The notes: generated by a model from the sequence alone, not told the origin. DNA of 64,000 bases from Nitrosopumilaceae archaeon (GCA_030041535.1 JASHNR010000037.1:33719-97718), one strand, 5' to 3'; positions 8,312 to 18,013 are shown, counted from the first letter of the stretch. Program-made: numbers and translations.

Positions 8312-9046
8312 ATGCTTGGTCTTAAGATTCACACACTTCCAAAACTAAACAAGCCCACAATGATAGCCGCACTTCCAGACATGGGAAATGTTGCAGGAAT
8401 TGGGATGGATTTTCTTGTAAAAAAACTAAAAGCAAAACTATTTGCAGAGATCTATGCATTCTGGCCGCCAGCAGTTTCGTATGAACAAGGACTGATAAAA
8501 TATGATCAATCAAGCTACAAATTTCATTATTTACAAAAGGAAAACATTGTGTTCTTTTCAGGAGAGTTTAATCCCTCTGATCCCCGGCGTCTTTACGAAT
8601 TGTGCTATGAGGTAGTTGGTATGGCAAAAAAACTCAAAGTAAGTACACTTTACTCCATCGGAGCTATCTTAAGGCAACCAAGTCCTGCCGAACCCAAACT
8701 GTTTGCTGCTGCAACAACACCAAAACATCTAAACTTGTTAAAGAAGAGAAATTTAGAACTGCTCAATACGCAAGGCCAGATAACTGGCTTCAATGGATTG
8801 GTACTAGGAATTGCAAAGGAAAAGCAACTTGACAGCATTTGCATCCTGGGAGAAATAGACAATCCAAACATCATTCAACCAAGGTCAGCTAAACTAATAC
8901 TTGCAAAACTTTTGCAAGTTCTAGAGCTTGGACCACTAGACATGAAAGAACTAGAAGAAGAGGAAAAGAGAAAACAGTTCATGGAACAGCAAATGAGCTA
9001 CATGAATGGACTAGCTAAAAGAGATAATCAACCGGGAATTGCCTAA
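8312..9046 (+). CDS. PAC2-family proteasome assembly chaperone homologue
   Basis: The 244-residue protein fits the PAC2 family: an N-terminal PDMGNVAGIGMDFLVKKL stretch, a central FSGEFNPSDPRRLYELCYEVV, and a glycine-containing GFNGLVLGIAKEK, ending in a charged helix (MKELEEEEKRKQF). Archaeal PAC2 proteins such as PbaA/PbaB chaperone or gate complexes related to the 20S proteasome. A proteasome beta subunit gene is at the right end of this window and Cdc48 at 14092, so the protein-turnover machinery is represented. A TATA-like ATTTTAAAAC lies about 20 bases upstream. Confidence 0.8.
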   Translation: MLGLKIHTLPKLNKPTMIAALPDMGNVAGIGMDFLVKKLKAKLFAEIYAFWPPAVSYEQGLIKYDQSSYKFHYLQKENIVFFSGEFNPSDPRRLYELCYEVVGMAKKLKVSTLYSIGAILRQPSPAEPKLFAAATTPKHLNLLKKRNLELLNTQGQITGFNGLVLGIAKEKQLDSICILGEIDNPNIIQPRSAKLILAKLLQVLELGPLDMKELEEEEKRKQFMEQQMSYMNGLAKRDNQPGIA

Positions 9047-9072
9047 TTGTTTGAAGAAATTACACCCAGCCA

Positions 9073-9079
9073 TTAAATA
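9073..9079 (+). promoter_or_regulatory. TATA-like box of the cupredoxin-like gene
   Basis: TTAAATA centred 28 bases before the ATG at 9104. The expected transcription start falls within a few bases of that ATG, which favours it over the upstream TTG at 9086. Confidence 0.5.
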
Positions 9080-9103
9080 CGAGTTTTGAGTTTAGCTAAT
9101 CAA

Positions 9104-10807
9104 ATGAGGTTCAGTATACTATCGCTAATTGCAATTACGGGTTTTCTAGTCGTACTTTGCTTTCCTTCTAACGCATATTCTGATTTTGTATCTAGCGACT
9201 CATATCTGATTCAGGCCACAGGCTTTGTAGCCGGGACACAAGACATTCTTAATTCTAAATTTGACATACAACTAACTGCGGGCGCTCAAAGTGGAAGCAG
9301 TATACTTTCTACACTAGATAATGGTGTTGTTACAATTAATGGCGATAATTATCTCAACTCTGGTAATTGGACAACCACCCTGTTACGAGATGGAAAATTT
9401 TTACTTCTTCAAGGAAATGCACAGGACCAGAATGGCAATACAATACAGGTCAATCTCTTTGGAAGACAAATACAAAGTAATCAAGATGGTGTTGTTTACA
9501 GCATTACTGGCAAGATAATAGGTTCAGAAACATTCAAAGTTATTTACAGCGCAAAAATAATCGCTGCTGGGGCATCCACCCCGCCTGTTACTTCACCAAC
9601 CTCTCAGACAACACCCACACCACAACAGAATCAAACACAATCAAATGTTGTAAGAATAAGTATAGTTTCTGGCGCATCCAATCCAACTAACCAACTCTTC
9701 TTCTCCCCCTCGACTGTCACTGTAGCTCCTGGCACTACAATAATTTGGACTAACAATGACAACGTACCTCATACCATAATGAGTGGGGTAGCATCTGTTG
9801 TTGGTGGGAATGCTTCAGCACCAACATTTACTTCTGACGGAATGATAAACAGTGGCACCATAGCTCCTGGCGCATCTTTTCAATACACCATAACCAGTTT
9901 TAATTTCAAAGCATATCTTAGTGCCACAGAAGCACAATACCTGAATTTACCGGCAGATCAAACTTCTGGCGATATCACATTCTTTGATCCTAATTATACC
10001 TGGATGATAGGAGTGATAAGCCCCATGTCAGTCTCAACTCCAACACAAACAGTCCAGATCAATATATTGCCGGGGGCATCAAATGCCACAACTAATCAAT
10101 ACATATCTCCATCTTCTGTACAAGTTACACCAGGCTCTACAATTGTTTGGGTAAATCAAGACTCTGTTGCACACAGGATCTTGAGCGGTCAACAACAATC
10201 TATAACATTTGGCACCACTGGAAAGACGACCCTCACAGCACCAGCATTTAATCCTGACGGGCATATTGATACTGGTACCATAGCTCCAGGTCAAAGCGTC
10301 AAGATCACAGTATCCGGAACAGGCCAATTCGCTTTTTATGATCCATCCAATACATGGATAAATGGTAATATCTTTTCGACTTCACAAATATCATCATCGA
10401 CAATACCGCCCGTGCAAGTAAGCATTTTACCGGGATCATCAGCAGCCCAAGGAGCTGCCTCACAACAAAATCAAAACTACATTAATGGATATTATTCTCC
10501 AGACCAAATCCAGATTGCACCAGGCACTACAATAATTTGGACCAATAATGACTCTATTGCTCATTCGATATGGAGTGGCACTGCCACATACAGGCCAATT
10601 GATCCATACGTTCCAGACGGCAAGATAAAGAGTGGCTCAATAGCTCCGGGCCAAACCTTCCAAGTCACCATTAATGATACTGGAATCACTAGGTTCTATG
10701 ACCCATCATATACATGGATGAATGGCATAATTATCTCATTTCCATCCACGCAAACTCACACACTTAACTCTGCAACATATACGGGCCCTACGCCAGTCCT
10801 TCACTAG
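9104..10807 (+). CDS. Secreted protein with three cupredoxin-like domains lacking the copper cysteine
   Basis: An N-terminal signal peptide (MRFSILSLIAITGFLVVLCF, ending near ASNAYS) precedes an unassigned beta-rich domain, a Thr/Pro/Gln linker, and three plastocyanin-like repeats at about 9645-10020, 10050-10375 and 10405-10740. Each has the PxTTIIW.N.D..H....SG strand with the first copper His. Each ends in FFDPNYTW or FYDPS.TW, where blue-copper proteins have YxCxxHxxM. So the Cys and second His are replaced by Asp and a non-His residue, while the Met is kept in repeats 1 and 3. Type-1 copper is therefore unlikely. The product is extracellular; an ATG at 9104 is preferred to TTG 9086. Confidence 0.85.
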   Translation: MRFSILSLIAITGFLVVLCFPSNAYSDFVSSDSYLIQATGFVAGTQDILNSKFDIQLTAGAQSGSSILSTLDNGVVTINGDNYLNSGNWTTTLLRDGKFLLLQGNAQDQNGNTIQVNLFGRQIQSNQDGVVYSITGKIIGSETFKVIYSAKIIAAGASTPPVTSPTSQTTPTPQQNQTQSNVVRISIVSGASNPTNQLFFSPSTVTVAPGTTIIWTNNDNVPHTIMSGVASVVGGNASAPTFTSDGMINSGTIAPGASFQYTITSFNFKAYLSATEAQYLNLPADQTSGDITFFDPNYTWMIGVISPMSVSTPTQTVQINILPGASNATTNQYISPSSVQVTPGSTIVWVNQDSVAHRILSGQQQSITFGTTGKTTLTAPAFNPDGHIDTGTIAPGQSVKITVSGTGQFAFYDPSNTWINGNIFSTSQISSSTIPPVQVSILPGSSAAQGAASQQNQNYINGYYSPDQIQIAPGTTIIWTNNDSIAHSIWSGTATYRPIDPYVPDGKIKSGSIAPGQTFQVTINDTGITRFYDPSYTWMNGIIISFPSTQTHTLNSATYTGPTPVLH

Positions 10808-10817
10808 ATAGTATGTG

Positions 10818-11543
10818 CTATTTGAAATTGATATATGATTCCAGTCTTGTCTGATCAAATACCATTACGGAAAGATCAGAGAACTGCTTTCCTTCCAAAT
10901 CTTTTACGGTTCCAACAAAACAAGTCTCCTTCTCAGTTGTGAGCGACTCAAAAACATGTACCTTCATACTTGAGGTGTCAAACCCGTGATTTTTCAGGTA
11001 AACTGCAATTTCTGACTGCATAAAGTGCTTGGATGGCTCCTTGGGCCATGGACGTGGAACTAGCACCACGCTCAATCCATCTATTAGCGCTTTTTGGAGT
11101 TCAAGTTTCTTTTCTTCAATGCTTGTTGATATGTGCATAGTTATTACTCTGCTTTTGTCCAGCGGCACTCTTGCCTTTGATGCAGCTACCTGCACTGAGC
11201 TTATGCCTGGAATTACTTGCACATCTCCGAAGATCTCAATTAATCTGTCAACAACTTCTGATTCGGAAAAGTTCACGTCTCCTGTAAATGGTATAACACA
11301 AGTCTTTGTTCCAAGTGACTTTGAGACCTTTTGATACACATCTTCTTGATCTTGCATCGTGATCTCGTACACTTGTTTATTTTTTATTAGCTCTTCAATT
11401 GTCTTGAGTGTATACTTGTAACCTATTACAATATCAGAGTTTGTCACAATCTCCTTTACCGTATCTGTAACATATTTTGGTGAGCCGGGCCCCACCCCCA
11501 CCGCAAAAACCTTTCCCATCATGACGTCTTTTGCAACGTTCAA
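10818..11543 (-). CDS. cbiE: Precorrin-6Y (C5,15)-methyltransferase, CbiE-like
   Basis: A SAM-dependent methyltransferase of corrin ring synthesis. The 241-residue protein has the tetrapyrrole methylase fold marks: VFAVGVGPGSPKYVTD at the N-terminus, FTGDVNFSES in the SAM-binding loop and VIPGISSVQVAASKARVP. The pattern matches CbiE rather than the CbiT decarboxylating half, which is not fused here. In-frame ATGs at 11522 and 11519 could be the real start, giving MGKVFAVG. The window also encodes CbiH and BluB, so the cobamide genes are scattered over the chromosome rather than in one operon. Confidence 0.85.
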   Translation of the reverse strand: MNVAKDVMMGKVFAVGVGPGSPKYVTDTVKEIVTNSDIVIGYKYTLKTIEELIKNKQVYEITMQDQEDVYQKVSKSLGTKTCVIPFTGDVNFSESEVVDRLIEIFGDVQVIPGISSVQVAASKARVPLDKSRVITMHISTSIEEKKLELQKALIDGLSVVLVPRPWPKEPSKHFMQSEIAVYLKNHGFDTSSMKVHVFESLTTEKETCFVGTVKDLEGKQFSDLSVMVFDQTRLESYINFK

Positions 11544-11597
11544 TATAATTCACAATTTGGGAATCACAATTAGCTTTTATTTGCCGGTTCAAAATAT

Positions 11598-12278
11598 TTG
11601 TCATTGAATGCAAGAATAATCTCGCTCTCTTTCTTTTTACTCCTAGTTAGTTTTGTTCCAGATTCCTTTGCTGTATCACAAAACTCTACGCTAGACTCTG
11701 AGGGAAACTATGCAAATCCATCCCTTGGCATAACATTTCAGGCTCCAGACGGCTGGACAGTAGAGGAACCAAAAAAATCCCAACCCAATGCACCAGACAT
11801 TGCAGTGATAGCTCCGTATTCAAATGGGTTTCCATCCTCGATTTCATTTAATGTTGAGAAGGCAAATGGAACATCGCTTGACGATTATGTAGAAAATAAA
11901 ATTAATCAACTTGCCAGTGGCAACCAATCAAATAACATTGCATTTCTGTCAGAGCAAAATGGAACAATAGACGGATTTGCTGCCAAGACATCACTGCTTC
12001 AAGAAAACTTTACTTCACAAAATGGTACCAATGTGATAAAATTCAAGCAAGTAATTGTACTGGCAAATAATGAATTTTATACAATAACCTATGCAAATGA
12101 AGCAAAAAACTTTGACAGCGATCTGCCAAGCTATGACCAGCTGTTAAGCTCAATCCAGTTTGTAAGCAATGACACGTCTTCCTGGCTTGACTATGTCTCT
12201 ATTGGCATAGCAGCTGGCGCGCTAATTGTTGGCCTAGTTATAATTAAAAGAAAAAGAAGACCATTGCAAAAAAGCTAG
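11598..12278 (+). CDS. Exported PsbP-like membrane-anchored protein
   Basis: The 226-residue product has an N-terminal signal segment (ISLSFFLLLVSFVPDSFA), an extracellular domain of about 150 residues beginning YANPSLGITFQAPDGWTVEEP, which is the PsbP-like fold pattern seen in many thaumarchaeal surface proteins, and a C-terminal membrane helix (about 197-217) followed by KRKRRPLQKS. There are several Asn-X-Ser/Thr sites, as expected for glycosylated exoproteins. The start is TTG at 11598 or 11604. It is divergent from cbiE; the function is unknown. Confidence 0.75.
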   Translation: MSLNARIISLSFFLLLVSFVPDSFAVSQNSTLDSEGNYANPSLGITFQAPDGWTVEEPKKSQPNAPDIAVIAPYSNGFPSSISFNVEKANGTSLDDYVENKINQLASGNQSNNIAFLSEQNGTIDGFAAKTSLLQENFTSQNGTNVIKFKQVIVLANNEFYTITYANEAKNFDSDLPSYDQLLSSIQFVSNDTSSWLDYVSIGIAAGALIVGLVIIKRKRRPLQKS

Positions 12279-12450
12279 CATCACACTTCTAAAACCCCAA
12301 AAAATCCATTTTTTCATTGTAATGGAAAAATCGGGCGCGCTAGATTTGGGCCAATAAATGGGGTCTTGTGGAAAGGCTTCGTATTTGCAATCATTCCAAT
12401 CCTCTGTAAATGAGCGAAAGATAAAATACTGTATTGTGGAGAACTAGAGT
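12279..12450. other. Intergenic region with promoter of the next gene
   Basis: It holds an imperfect inverted repeat around 12306-12335 (CCATTTTTT pairing with TGGAAAAA), perhaps a transcription end, and the TATA-like ATAAAATAC at 12421-12429, about 26 bases before the ATG at 12451. Confidence 0.4.
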
Positions 12451-12771
12451 ATGAAGAAGGAATACATTGTAGTAAGGATCGAGGGCTCTACCGATGGTGC
12501 GCCGTATGTAGTAGTCTCGCTGTCCTCATCTAAAGAATTCAAAGAGCAGAACAGTACTCCAATGTCACCCTTTGGCTCTGGTGTTATGGGGTTTACCAAC
12601 ATGGATGACATGATTAAAGGCCTCAACAAAATGATGGCAGGAGGAATGGGAGCCATGGGTGGTGGAATTACCTCTATTAAACTAGATATGCACGAATACA
12701 AGGAACTAAACCTATCTGTGGGAGACAAGGTGTATCTAGAAATAACAAGAGCAGAGTCTCTTGGAATCTAG
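12451..12771 (+). CDS. Conserved small protein with Met/Gly-rich loop, unknown function
   Basis: The 106-residue protein starts with a beta-rich part (EYIVVRIEGSTDGAPYVVVSLSS) and ends with a second one (ELNLSVGDKVYLEITRAES). Between them is an unusual stretch of about 25 residues rich in Met and Gly (MIKGLNKMMAGGMGAMGGG). The overall shape suggests a small beta-barrel with a flexible insertion, but I recognise no named family. A good TATA-like box lies 26 bases upstream. It is convergent with the ACT-like gene after it. Confidence 0.6.
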   Translation: MKKEYIVVRIEGSTDGAPYVVVSLSSSKEFKEQNSTPMSPFGSGVMGFTNMDDMIKGLNKMMAGGMGAMGGGITSIKLDMHEYKELNLSVGDKVYLEITRAESLGI

Positions 12772-12786
12772 GAATCGACACTAATT

Positions 12787-13449
12787 TTATCTGGAGATCT
12801 CTCCGCGCAAGATTTCATATGCCCTTGCAGCGTCCTTTTCATGCAATACCAGAATGATATCATCCTGGCCAAAAAAGGCATTAACAAGTTCAATTCCATT
12901 ATCATGCAAGATCTCTGATACGTATGATACCACGTCTGATTCATTTCCAGACTGAGGCATGTGTATGCTTATCTTTGCAAGCCCGGTTTGGGAAAAATTC
13001 TTGTGTGAAGAAAAGGACTCGAGCAATTTTCTGACATCGCTAATGTCTTCAGTTAAGAACCTAAACGAGTCTGTAAATCTGAAAAATTCGTAATCTGGAT
13101 CAATTCGAGTAAACCCATCCATTAACGCCATTGCATCTTCCATGGCAAAATCCTGTGAGGAGAATTTGATATCTAGTATTCCATCTGTAAGCGAGAGCCT
13201 AGCGTTCTTTAGTGCAGACTCGCTTTGCATGTCGTCTTTTTTCTCAAAGGAATCTGCATACCTCTTGATTGCCACAACAATTGTGTTGAGGTTTACAGGA
13301 CCCCCCATCTGGGCTTCCACCTCTTTTTGGATCTTGACTGCAAGTGCTGTATAGTTTACCAAGTCCATCTTGACACAGTCGTAAATTGATCTATTTTTTG
13401 TGATTATCTCTCGAACTGTATCTGGAACCGAAAGATTAGATGTACGCAT
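12787..13449 (-). CDS. Archaeal regulatory protein with ACT-like C-terminus
   Basis: The 220-residue protein has a helical N-terminal part (VPDTVREIITKNRSIYDCVKMDLVNYTALAVKIQKEVE) that looks like a helix-turn-helix, and a C-terminal region in two ACT-like beta-alpha-beta halves, with LAKISIHMPQSGNESDVVSYVSEILHDNGIELVNAFFGQDDIILVL as the clearer one. This pattern is seen in archaeal ligand-responsive regulators. No effector can be named. It is divergent from hsp20 across 96 bases that hold the strong hsp20 promoter. Confidence 0.6.
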   Translation of the reverse strand: MRTSNLSVPDTVREIITKNRSIYDCVKMDLVNYTALAVKIQKEVEAQMGGPVNLNTIVVAIKRYADSFEKKDDMQSESALKNARLSLTDGILDIKFSSQDFAMEDAMALMDGFTRIDPDYEFFRFTDSFRFLTEDISDVRKLLESFSSHKNFSQTGLAKISIHMPQSGNESDVVSYVSEILHDNGIELVNAFFGQDDIILVLHEKDAARAYEILRGEISR

Positions 13450-13516
13450 ACAAGGATATTTACTGTTGTCAGCTATATTAGTTTATGTAAGAATTAGCCA
13501 TATAAATATCCTAAAC

Positions 13517-13524
13517 TTTATATA
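13517..13524 (+). promoter_or_regulatory. TATA box of the hsp20-cdc48 unit
   Basis: TTTATATA centred 25-26 bases upstream of the hsp20 ATG, a near-perfect archaeal TATA box for a leaderless message. Confidence 0.6.
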
Positions 13525-13545
13525 ATGTCATAACTATTACATACT

Positions 13546-14061
13546 ATGGAAAATTATGACATGATGGAATCAGACGAGTTTGACAACCTCTTCCACAGAA
13601 TGATGCGACCTTTCAGAGAGCTAGACGACGTATGGAATGAGTTGAGGAATTCTTCAAACCTACAGACGTTTGGTCCATACTACTATGGTTACTCTGTAAC
13701 AGTAGGACCTGATGGAAAACCTGTAGTAAAAGAGTATGGAAACGTTAAGCCAAGTCTTCCTACAACTGCAGAGACAAGAGAGCCTCTTGCCGATGTAATT
13801 GTAGATGACAAAGAGCGGGCCCTGAAAATTGTGGCCGAGATGCCAGGCGTTGAAAAGAAAGACATCAAGATCGAAGTAATAGGACGTACGATCTTAATCG
13901 ATGCCGAACACGAAGAAAGAAAATACCATACCAAGATACCCATCAAACACAAGGTCGATGAAAATTCTGTCAAGGCAACTTATGCCAACGGAATACTAGA
14001 AGTAAAGTTCCAGCTAAAGGAAGAGGAACGACCAAAAGGAAAAACTGTGGAGGTTGAATAA
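13546..14061 (+). CDS. Hsp20 small heat-shock protein
   Basis: A 171-residue ATP-independent holdase. The N-terminal part is aromatic and methionine-rich (MMRPFRELDDVWNEL, FGPYYYGYSV), as usual. The alpha-crystallin domain (about residues 78-165) begins with PLADVIVDDKERALKIVAEMPGVEKKDIKIEV and contains the typical ANGILEV strand near its end. The C-terminus lacks a clear IxI motif. Only 30 bases separate it from cdc48, so a holdase and an unfoldase are probably made from one heat-inducible message. Confidence 0.92.
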   Translation: MENYDMMESDEFDNLFHRMMRPFRELDDVWNELRNSSNLQTFGPYYYGYSVTVGPDGKPVVKEYGNVKPSLPTTAETREPLADVIVDDKERALKIVAEMPGVEKKDIKIEVIGRTILIDAEHEERKYHTKIPIKHKVDENSVKATYANGILEVKFQLKEEERPKGKTVEVE

Positions 14062-14091
14062 ACTTCCTTTATTTTTTATGGTGATTAAATT

Positions 14092-16233
14092 ATGAGCGAA
14101 ATTACATTAAGAATTGCAGAGGCGTCGCAGCGACATGTGGGCAAAGGCATTGCCGTAGTTGATCCTAAAATTGTTGAAGACAACAACTGGGAGACTGGCG
14201 ATATCTTGGAGCTGGTGGGAAACAGGAAGAGCCACACAAAGCTGTGGCCTGGCTCTGCCGAACAATATGGGAATGGAATAATAAAGATAGATGGAACTAC
14301 AAGACAGAACATTGGTGCAGGAATTGGCGAAAAAATTTCTGTAAAAAAAGTTGATGCACAAGAAGCACAACAAGTAACGGTATCCCCAATTGAAAAACTC
14401 AGTGCGGAAGGCTTGCAAGAATACATGCAGGCAAACTATATCGGCCACGTACTAACTATTGGTGACGCTCTTATAGTAACAACACAACTTGGCGGAAAAA
14501 CACAGCTTGTGATAACAAGTGCTGCGCCATCTGGAAAACCTGTTGTGGTCACAGAACAAACTGAATTCAAACTAGGTTCTATGACCAAAGCCGTTGATCA
14601 CTCTGTACCTAGGATTACATATGATGACTTGGGAGGTCTCAAAAATGAGGTGCAAAAGATACGCGAGATGATAGAGCTTCCCATGAGACATCCGGAATTA
14701 TTTGAGAAAATTGGAGTAGAGGCGCCAAAGGGCGTCTTGCTTTATGGACCGCCAGGAACAGGAAAGACACTGATTGCAAAAGCTGTTGCAGGCGAGACCA
14801 ATTCCCACTTTATCTCAATTAGCGGCCCTGAAATAATAGGTAAATTTTATGGCGAGAGCGAGGAGAGACTGCGTGAGTTATTCAAGCAGGCAGAAGAAAA
14901 CACGCCAAGCATAATCTTCATAGACGAAGTTGATTCCATTGCTCCAAAACGAGAAGAAGTAACAGGCGAGGTGGAAAAAAGAGTGGTATCCCAGTTGCTG
15001 ACACTAATGGACGGAATGAAATCACGAGGAAAAGTTGTAGTAATTGCTGCCACCAACAGACCTGACTCGATTGATCCTGCACTTAGAAGGCCTGGAAGAT
15101 TTGACCGTGAAATTGAGATAGGAATACCAGATGCAGCCGGAAGACAAGAAATACTTGACATTCATACACGGGGAATGCCGCTTGAAGAGAAGGTTAACTT
15201 GGAACAAATTGCCAGAGTGACCCATGGATTTGTCGGGGCAGACCTTGAGATTCTTGCAAAAGAAGCTGCAATGAGGTCCTTGCGAAGAATATTGCCTGAC
15301 ATTGATTTAGAAGAAGAAAAAATTCCTGCCGAAGTTTTACAAAAAATTGTAATTACTGAGAGCGACTTTAAGGATGCACTAAAAGAGGTAAGGCCGTCTG
15401 CACTAAGGGAAGTTCTAGTTCAAGTCCCCAATGTTACATGGGAAGATGTTGGCGGGCTGGAATCATTGAAGGATGAACTTTACGAGGCAGTAGAGTGGCC
15501 CCTAAAACACAAGGAGGCATTTGAATACACAGATGTCAAGACACCAAAGGGCGTCTTGCTTTATGGACCGCCAGGAACAGGAAAGACACTGATTGCAAAA
15601 GCAGTAGCACATACAACAGAATCTAATTTCATAAGCATCAAGGGACCTGAACTATTATCAAAGTGGGTTGGGGAATCAGAAAAAGGCATACGTGAGATAT
15701 TTAGAAAAGCGCGCCAAGCTGCGCCATGCATAATATTTCTCGACGAGATGGATTCTCTTGCCCCAAGCAGAGGTTCTGGCGGCTCAGACTCACACGTTTC
15801 AGAAAACATTGTCTCTCAACTCTTAACTGAGATTGACGGTCTTGAAGAACTAAACAACGTGTTGGTGATAGGAGCTACTAACAGAGTAGACCTGATAGAC
15901 AGTGCATTGCTAAGGCCTGGAAGATTTGACCGTATATTGGAGGTGCCATTGCCAGACTCTAAAGGCCGTGAGAACATCTTTAAGATACACACCAAAAACA
16001 AGCCGCTTGCAAATGGTGTAGACATTGCAAAGCTTGTAGAACTTGCTGATGGGTTCAGCGGCGCAGAAATTGAGGGTGCATGCAACAGGGCTGCGATGAG
16101 TGCAATAAGGAGATACGTTACCAAGGCAGAAAAATCTATCAAGTCTATCAAGATAACCCAAGAAGACCTTGAAAACGCAATTGAAAAATTACGACCAGGA
16201 AAGGTCACGCCGCGGCAAGCTGTTACATTATAG
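14092..16233 (+). CDS. Cdc48/VCP-type AAA ATPase
   Basis: A hexameric unfoldase that feeds proteins to the proteasome. The 713-residue protein has the Cdc48 N-domain (1-about 180, with [12 protein letters not shown]), then two AAA modules. Walker A motifs GPPGTGKT lie near residues 219 and 492, Walker [13 protein letters not shown] and [12 protein letters not shown] follow, and each module has an SRH arginine ([10 protein letters not shown] and [10 protein letters not shown]). All key residues are intact. It is the second gene after hsp20 and probably shares its promoter. The C-terminus (RQAVTL) lacks a canonical HbYX motif. Confidence 0.95.
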   Translation: MSEITLRIAEASQRHVGKGIAVVDPKIVEDNNWETGDILELVGNRKSHTKLWPGSAEQYGNGIIKIDGTTRQNIGAGIGEKISVKKVDAQEAQQVTVSPIEKLSAEGLQEYMQANYIGHVLTIGDALIVTTQLGGKTQLVITSAAPSGKPVVVTEQTEFKLGSMTKAVDHSVPRITYDDLGGLKNEVQKIREMIELPMRHPELFEKIGVEAPKGVLLYGPPGTGKTLIAKAVAGETNSHFISISGPEIIGKFYGESEERLRELFKQAEENTPSIIFIDEVDSIAPKREEVTGEVEKRVVSQLLTLMDGMKSRGKVVVIAATNRPDSIDPALRRPGRFDREIEIGIPDAAGRQEILDIHTRGMPLEEKVNLEQIARVTHGFVGADLEILAKEAAMRSLRRILPDIDLEEEKIPAEVLQKIVITESDFKDALKEVRPSALREVLVQVPNVTWEDVGGLESLKDELYEAVEWPLKHKEAFEYTDVKTPKGVLLYGPPGTGKTLIAKAVAHTTESNFISIKGPELLSKWVGESEKGIREIFRKARQAAPCIIFLDEMDSLAPSRGSGGSDSHVSENIVSQLLTEIDGLEELNNVLVIGATNRVDLIDSALLRPGRFDRILEVPLPDSKGRENIFKIHTKNKPLANGVDIAKLVELADGFSGAEIEGACNRAAMSAIRRYVTKAEKSIKSIKITQEDLENAIEKLRPGKVTPRQAVTL

Positions 16234-16261
16234 CTTATATGATTAAATCAGGCTTTATACA

Positions 16262-17323
16262 GTAACGGCAAAAGAAGCAATCCTTTATCAGAAATTACCT
16301 GATGATAAGGTAAGATGTACAGCTTGCGCTAGGTATTGTGAAATTGGAAAAAACCAGATAGGTCTTTGCGGTATAAGGGCAAACAACAACGGCAGGCTTG
16401 ATCTTTTGGCATACGGCAAGGTAATAACTGGCCATGTTGATCCAATCGAAAAAAAACCTGTGACCCACTACATGCCAGGGTCTAGCATATTTTCCATTGC
16501 AACCACGGGCTGCAATTGGCTTTGCGCATATTGCCAGAATTATGATATCAGTCAGCGAAGAAAAATTGAGGGAGTTGACATGACCCCTGATGAGGTAGTG
16601 AACCTTGCCAAAAGCTCGGGCTCTCAAGGAATTGCCTACACATACAACCAGCCATCAATATTTATCGAGTTTGCAAGAGACTGTGGAGTCATTGCAAGGA
16701 AAAATGGGCTATTCAATATTTTCGTATCAAATGGCTACGACACTCCAGACACTGTAAAGATGATGGACGAGTTTCTTGACTGTATCACTGTAGACTTTAA
16801 GGGAAATGCAGAACCGCAATTTACTCGAAAATACATTGGCGTTCCAGACCCGCAACCAATCTTTGACACACTCAAGGAAATAAGGGACAAGACCAAGATT
16901 CATGTGGAGATAACTGACCTGGTAATTCCCAAAGTAGGTCATAATCTGGAACATGCAGCAAAACTTTGCAAATTTATCTACAATGAATTTGGACCTAACA
17001 TGCCAATTCACTTTCTAAGGTTTCATCCAGATTACAAGATGATGGAATTTGAATCAACTCCAATTAAGACACTTGAAAAACACCATGAAATAGCAAAAAA
17101 AGAGGGCCTCAACTATGCGTATCTTGGAAATGTTCCGGGGCATCCTCTTGAGCATACATATTGTCCAGAGTGCAAAAAAATTGTGGTAAAAAGACATGGC
17201 TTTGATATTCAAGAGTATAATCTTGACGACAACAATTGCTGCAAATTCTGTGGTAATAAAATACCAATAGAAGGAAAACTTGCAGAAAATTACAAACAAA
17301 ACAGGTTTCAGTTTGTACTCTAG
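16262..17323 (+). CDS. AmmeMemoRadiSam-type radical SAM enzyme, N-terminus without a normal start codon
   Basis: A radical SAM protein with the cluster motif CNWLCAYCQ, the family block HVDPIEKKPVTHYMPG before it, and a C-terminal four-cysteine zinc region (CPECKK, CCKFCGNK). The conserved N-terminal part, with CTACARYC and GLCGIR, is encoded in frame from 16262 to 16405, yet no ATG, GTG or TTG precedes it. The first normal start is TTG at 16406, which would remove this region. An ATG at 16239 reaches it only through a -1 shift near 16262, as if one G had been lost. The gene is therefore frameshifted, mis-sequenced, or uses an odd start. The substrate is unknown. Confidence 0.75.
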   Translation, partial: VTAKEAILYQKLPDDKVRCTACARYCEIGKNQIGLCGIRANNNGRLDLLAYGKVITGHVDPIEKKPVTHYMPGSSIFSIATTGCNWLCAYCQNYDISQRRKIEGVDMTPDEVVNLAKSSGSQGIAYTYNQPSIFIEFARDCGVIARKNGLFNIFVSNGYDTPDTVKMMDEFLDCITVDFKGNAEPQFTRKYIGVPDPQPIFDTLKEIRDKTKIHVEITDLVIPKVGHNLEHAAKLCKFIYNEFGPNMPIHFLRFHPDYKMMEFESTPIKTLEKHHEIAKKEGLNYAYLGNVPGHPLEHTYCPECKKIVVKRHGFDIQEYNLDDNNCCKFCGNKIPIEGKLAENYKQNRFQFVL

Positions 17324-18000
17324 ATTGCAACTGCCCTAACAGGAGATCCTGTTGCATCCTTTAGCTTGAGGGGCAATACTATCAACATAAAACTAGTTCT
17401 TTGAATTTTGTCAAGATTGCAGAGATTCTCCAAAATCAAAATTCCATTCTTCAATAGAACATGATGGGCAGAAAATTTTGAATCCTTGCCCAAGTCAATG
17501 CTAGGCGAGTCTATGCCTATAAGGCTGGGCTTCTTTTTTGCTAGATACTTTGCTGCACCTACTGAAAGCCCTGGGTTTTTGGTGAAATAGTCTTTTCTTG
17601 CCAGATTTCTTGACCAGCCGGTCTCAAAGATTATGGCTGAATTAGGTGGTATCTTGCCATTTCTTGCCTCAAAGCTGGCAATATCATTTTGAGTGATTGG
17701 CATGTTGGGGCCCTTTCTTATGTTGCATAAAATGGCACCTGTGATCAATCTGTTGAGGGGAATCTTGTCTATCTTGATCCCTTTTTCTATGAAATGATAT
17801 GGTGCATCAAGATGGGTTCCAGTGTGCGAGCTTAGAAAAAGTAATTCAAGGTTGTACCCGTCAGATTTTTTGTCTGCCCATGAAATGAATTGGGGACGTG
17901 GAGAGCCTGGAAAAGTTGGAAGCTTGTTTGAAATCTCAAGTGTCAGATCAACTGGTTCCACAAAGTTAGTTAGAATCTGGCAATAAATCAATTTTGACAT
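17320..18000 (-). CDS. Cyclase/kynurenine formamidase-like metal hydrolase
   Basis: The 226-residue protein has the metal-binding motif HTGTHLDAPYHF (about residues 58-69) that defines the cyclase family, with FETGW and GIDSPSID later. Members hydrolyse amides such as N-formylkynurenine or act in polyketide paths; the substrate here is not known. No other kynurenine gene is nearby. Its stop overlaps the stop of the convergent radical SAM gene by four bases. The N-terminus is longer than usual, and a later start is possible. Confidence 0.85.
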   Translation of the reverse strand: MSKLIYCQILTNFVEPVDLTLEISNKLPTFPGSPRPQFISWADKKSDGYNLELLFLSSHTGTHLDAPYHFIEKGIKIDKIPLNRLITGAILCNIRKGPNMPITQNDIASFEARNGKIPPNSAIIFETGWSRNLARKDYFTKNPGLSVGAAKYLAKKKPSLIGIDSPSIDLGKDSKFSAHHVLLKNGILILENLCNLDKIQRTSFMLIVLPLKLKDATGSPVRAVAI

Positions 18001-18013
18001 TGATAACCAAAAG

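Noticed and set aside
15816-16208. Long open frame on the minus strand opposite cdc48
   Set aside because: It is the antisense of a strongly conserved AAA module and its product has no recognisable pattern; codon bias of the sense gene explains it.
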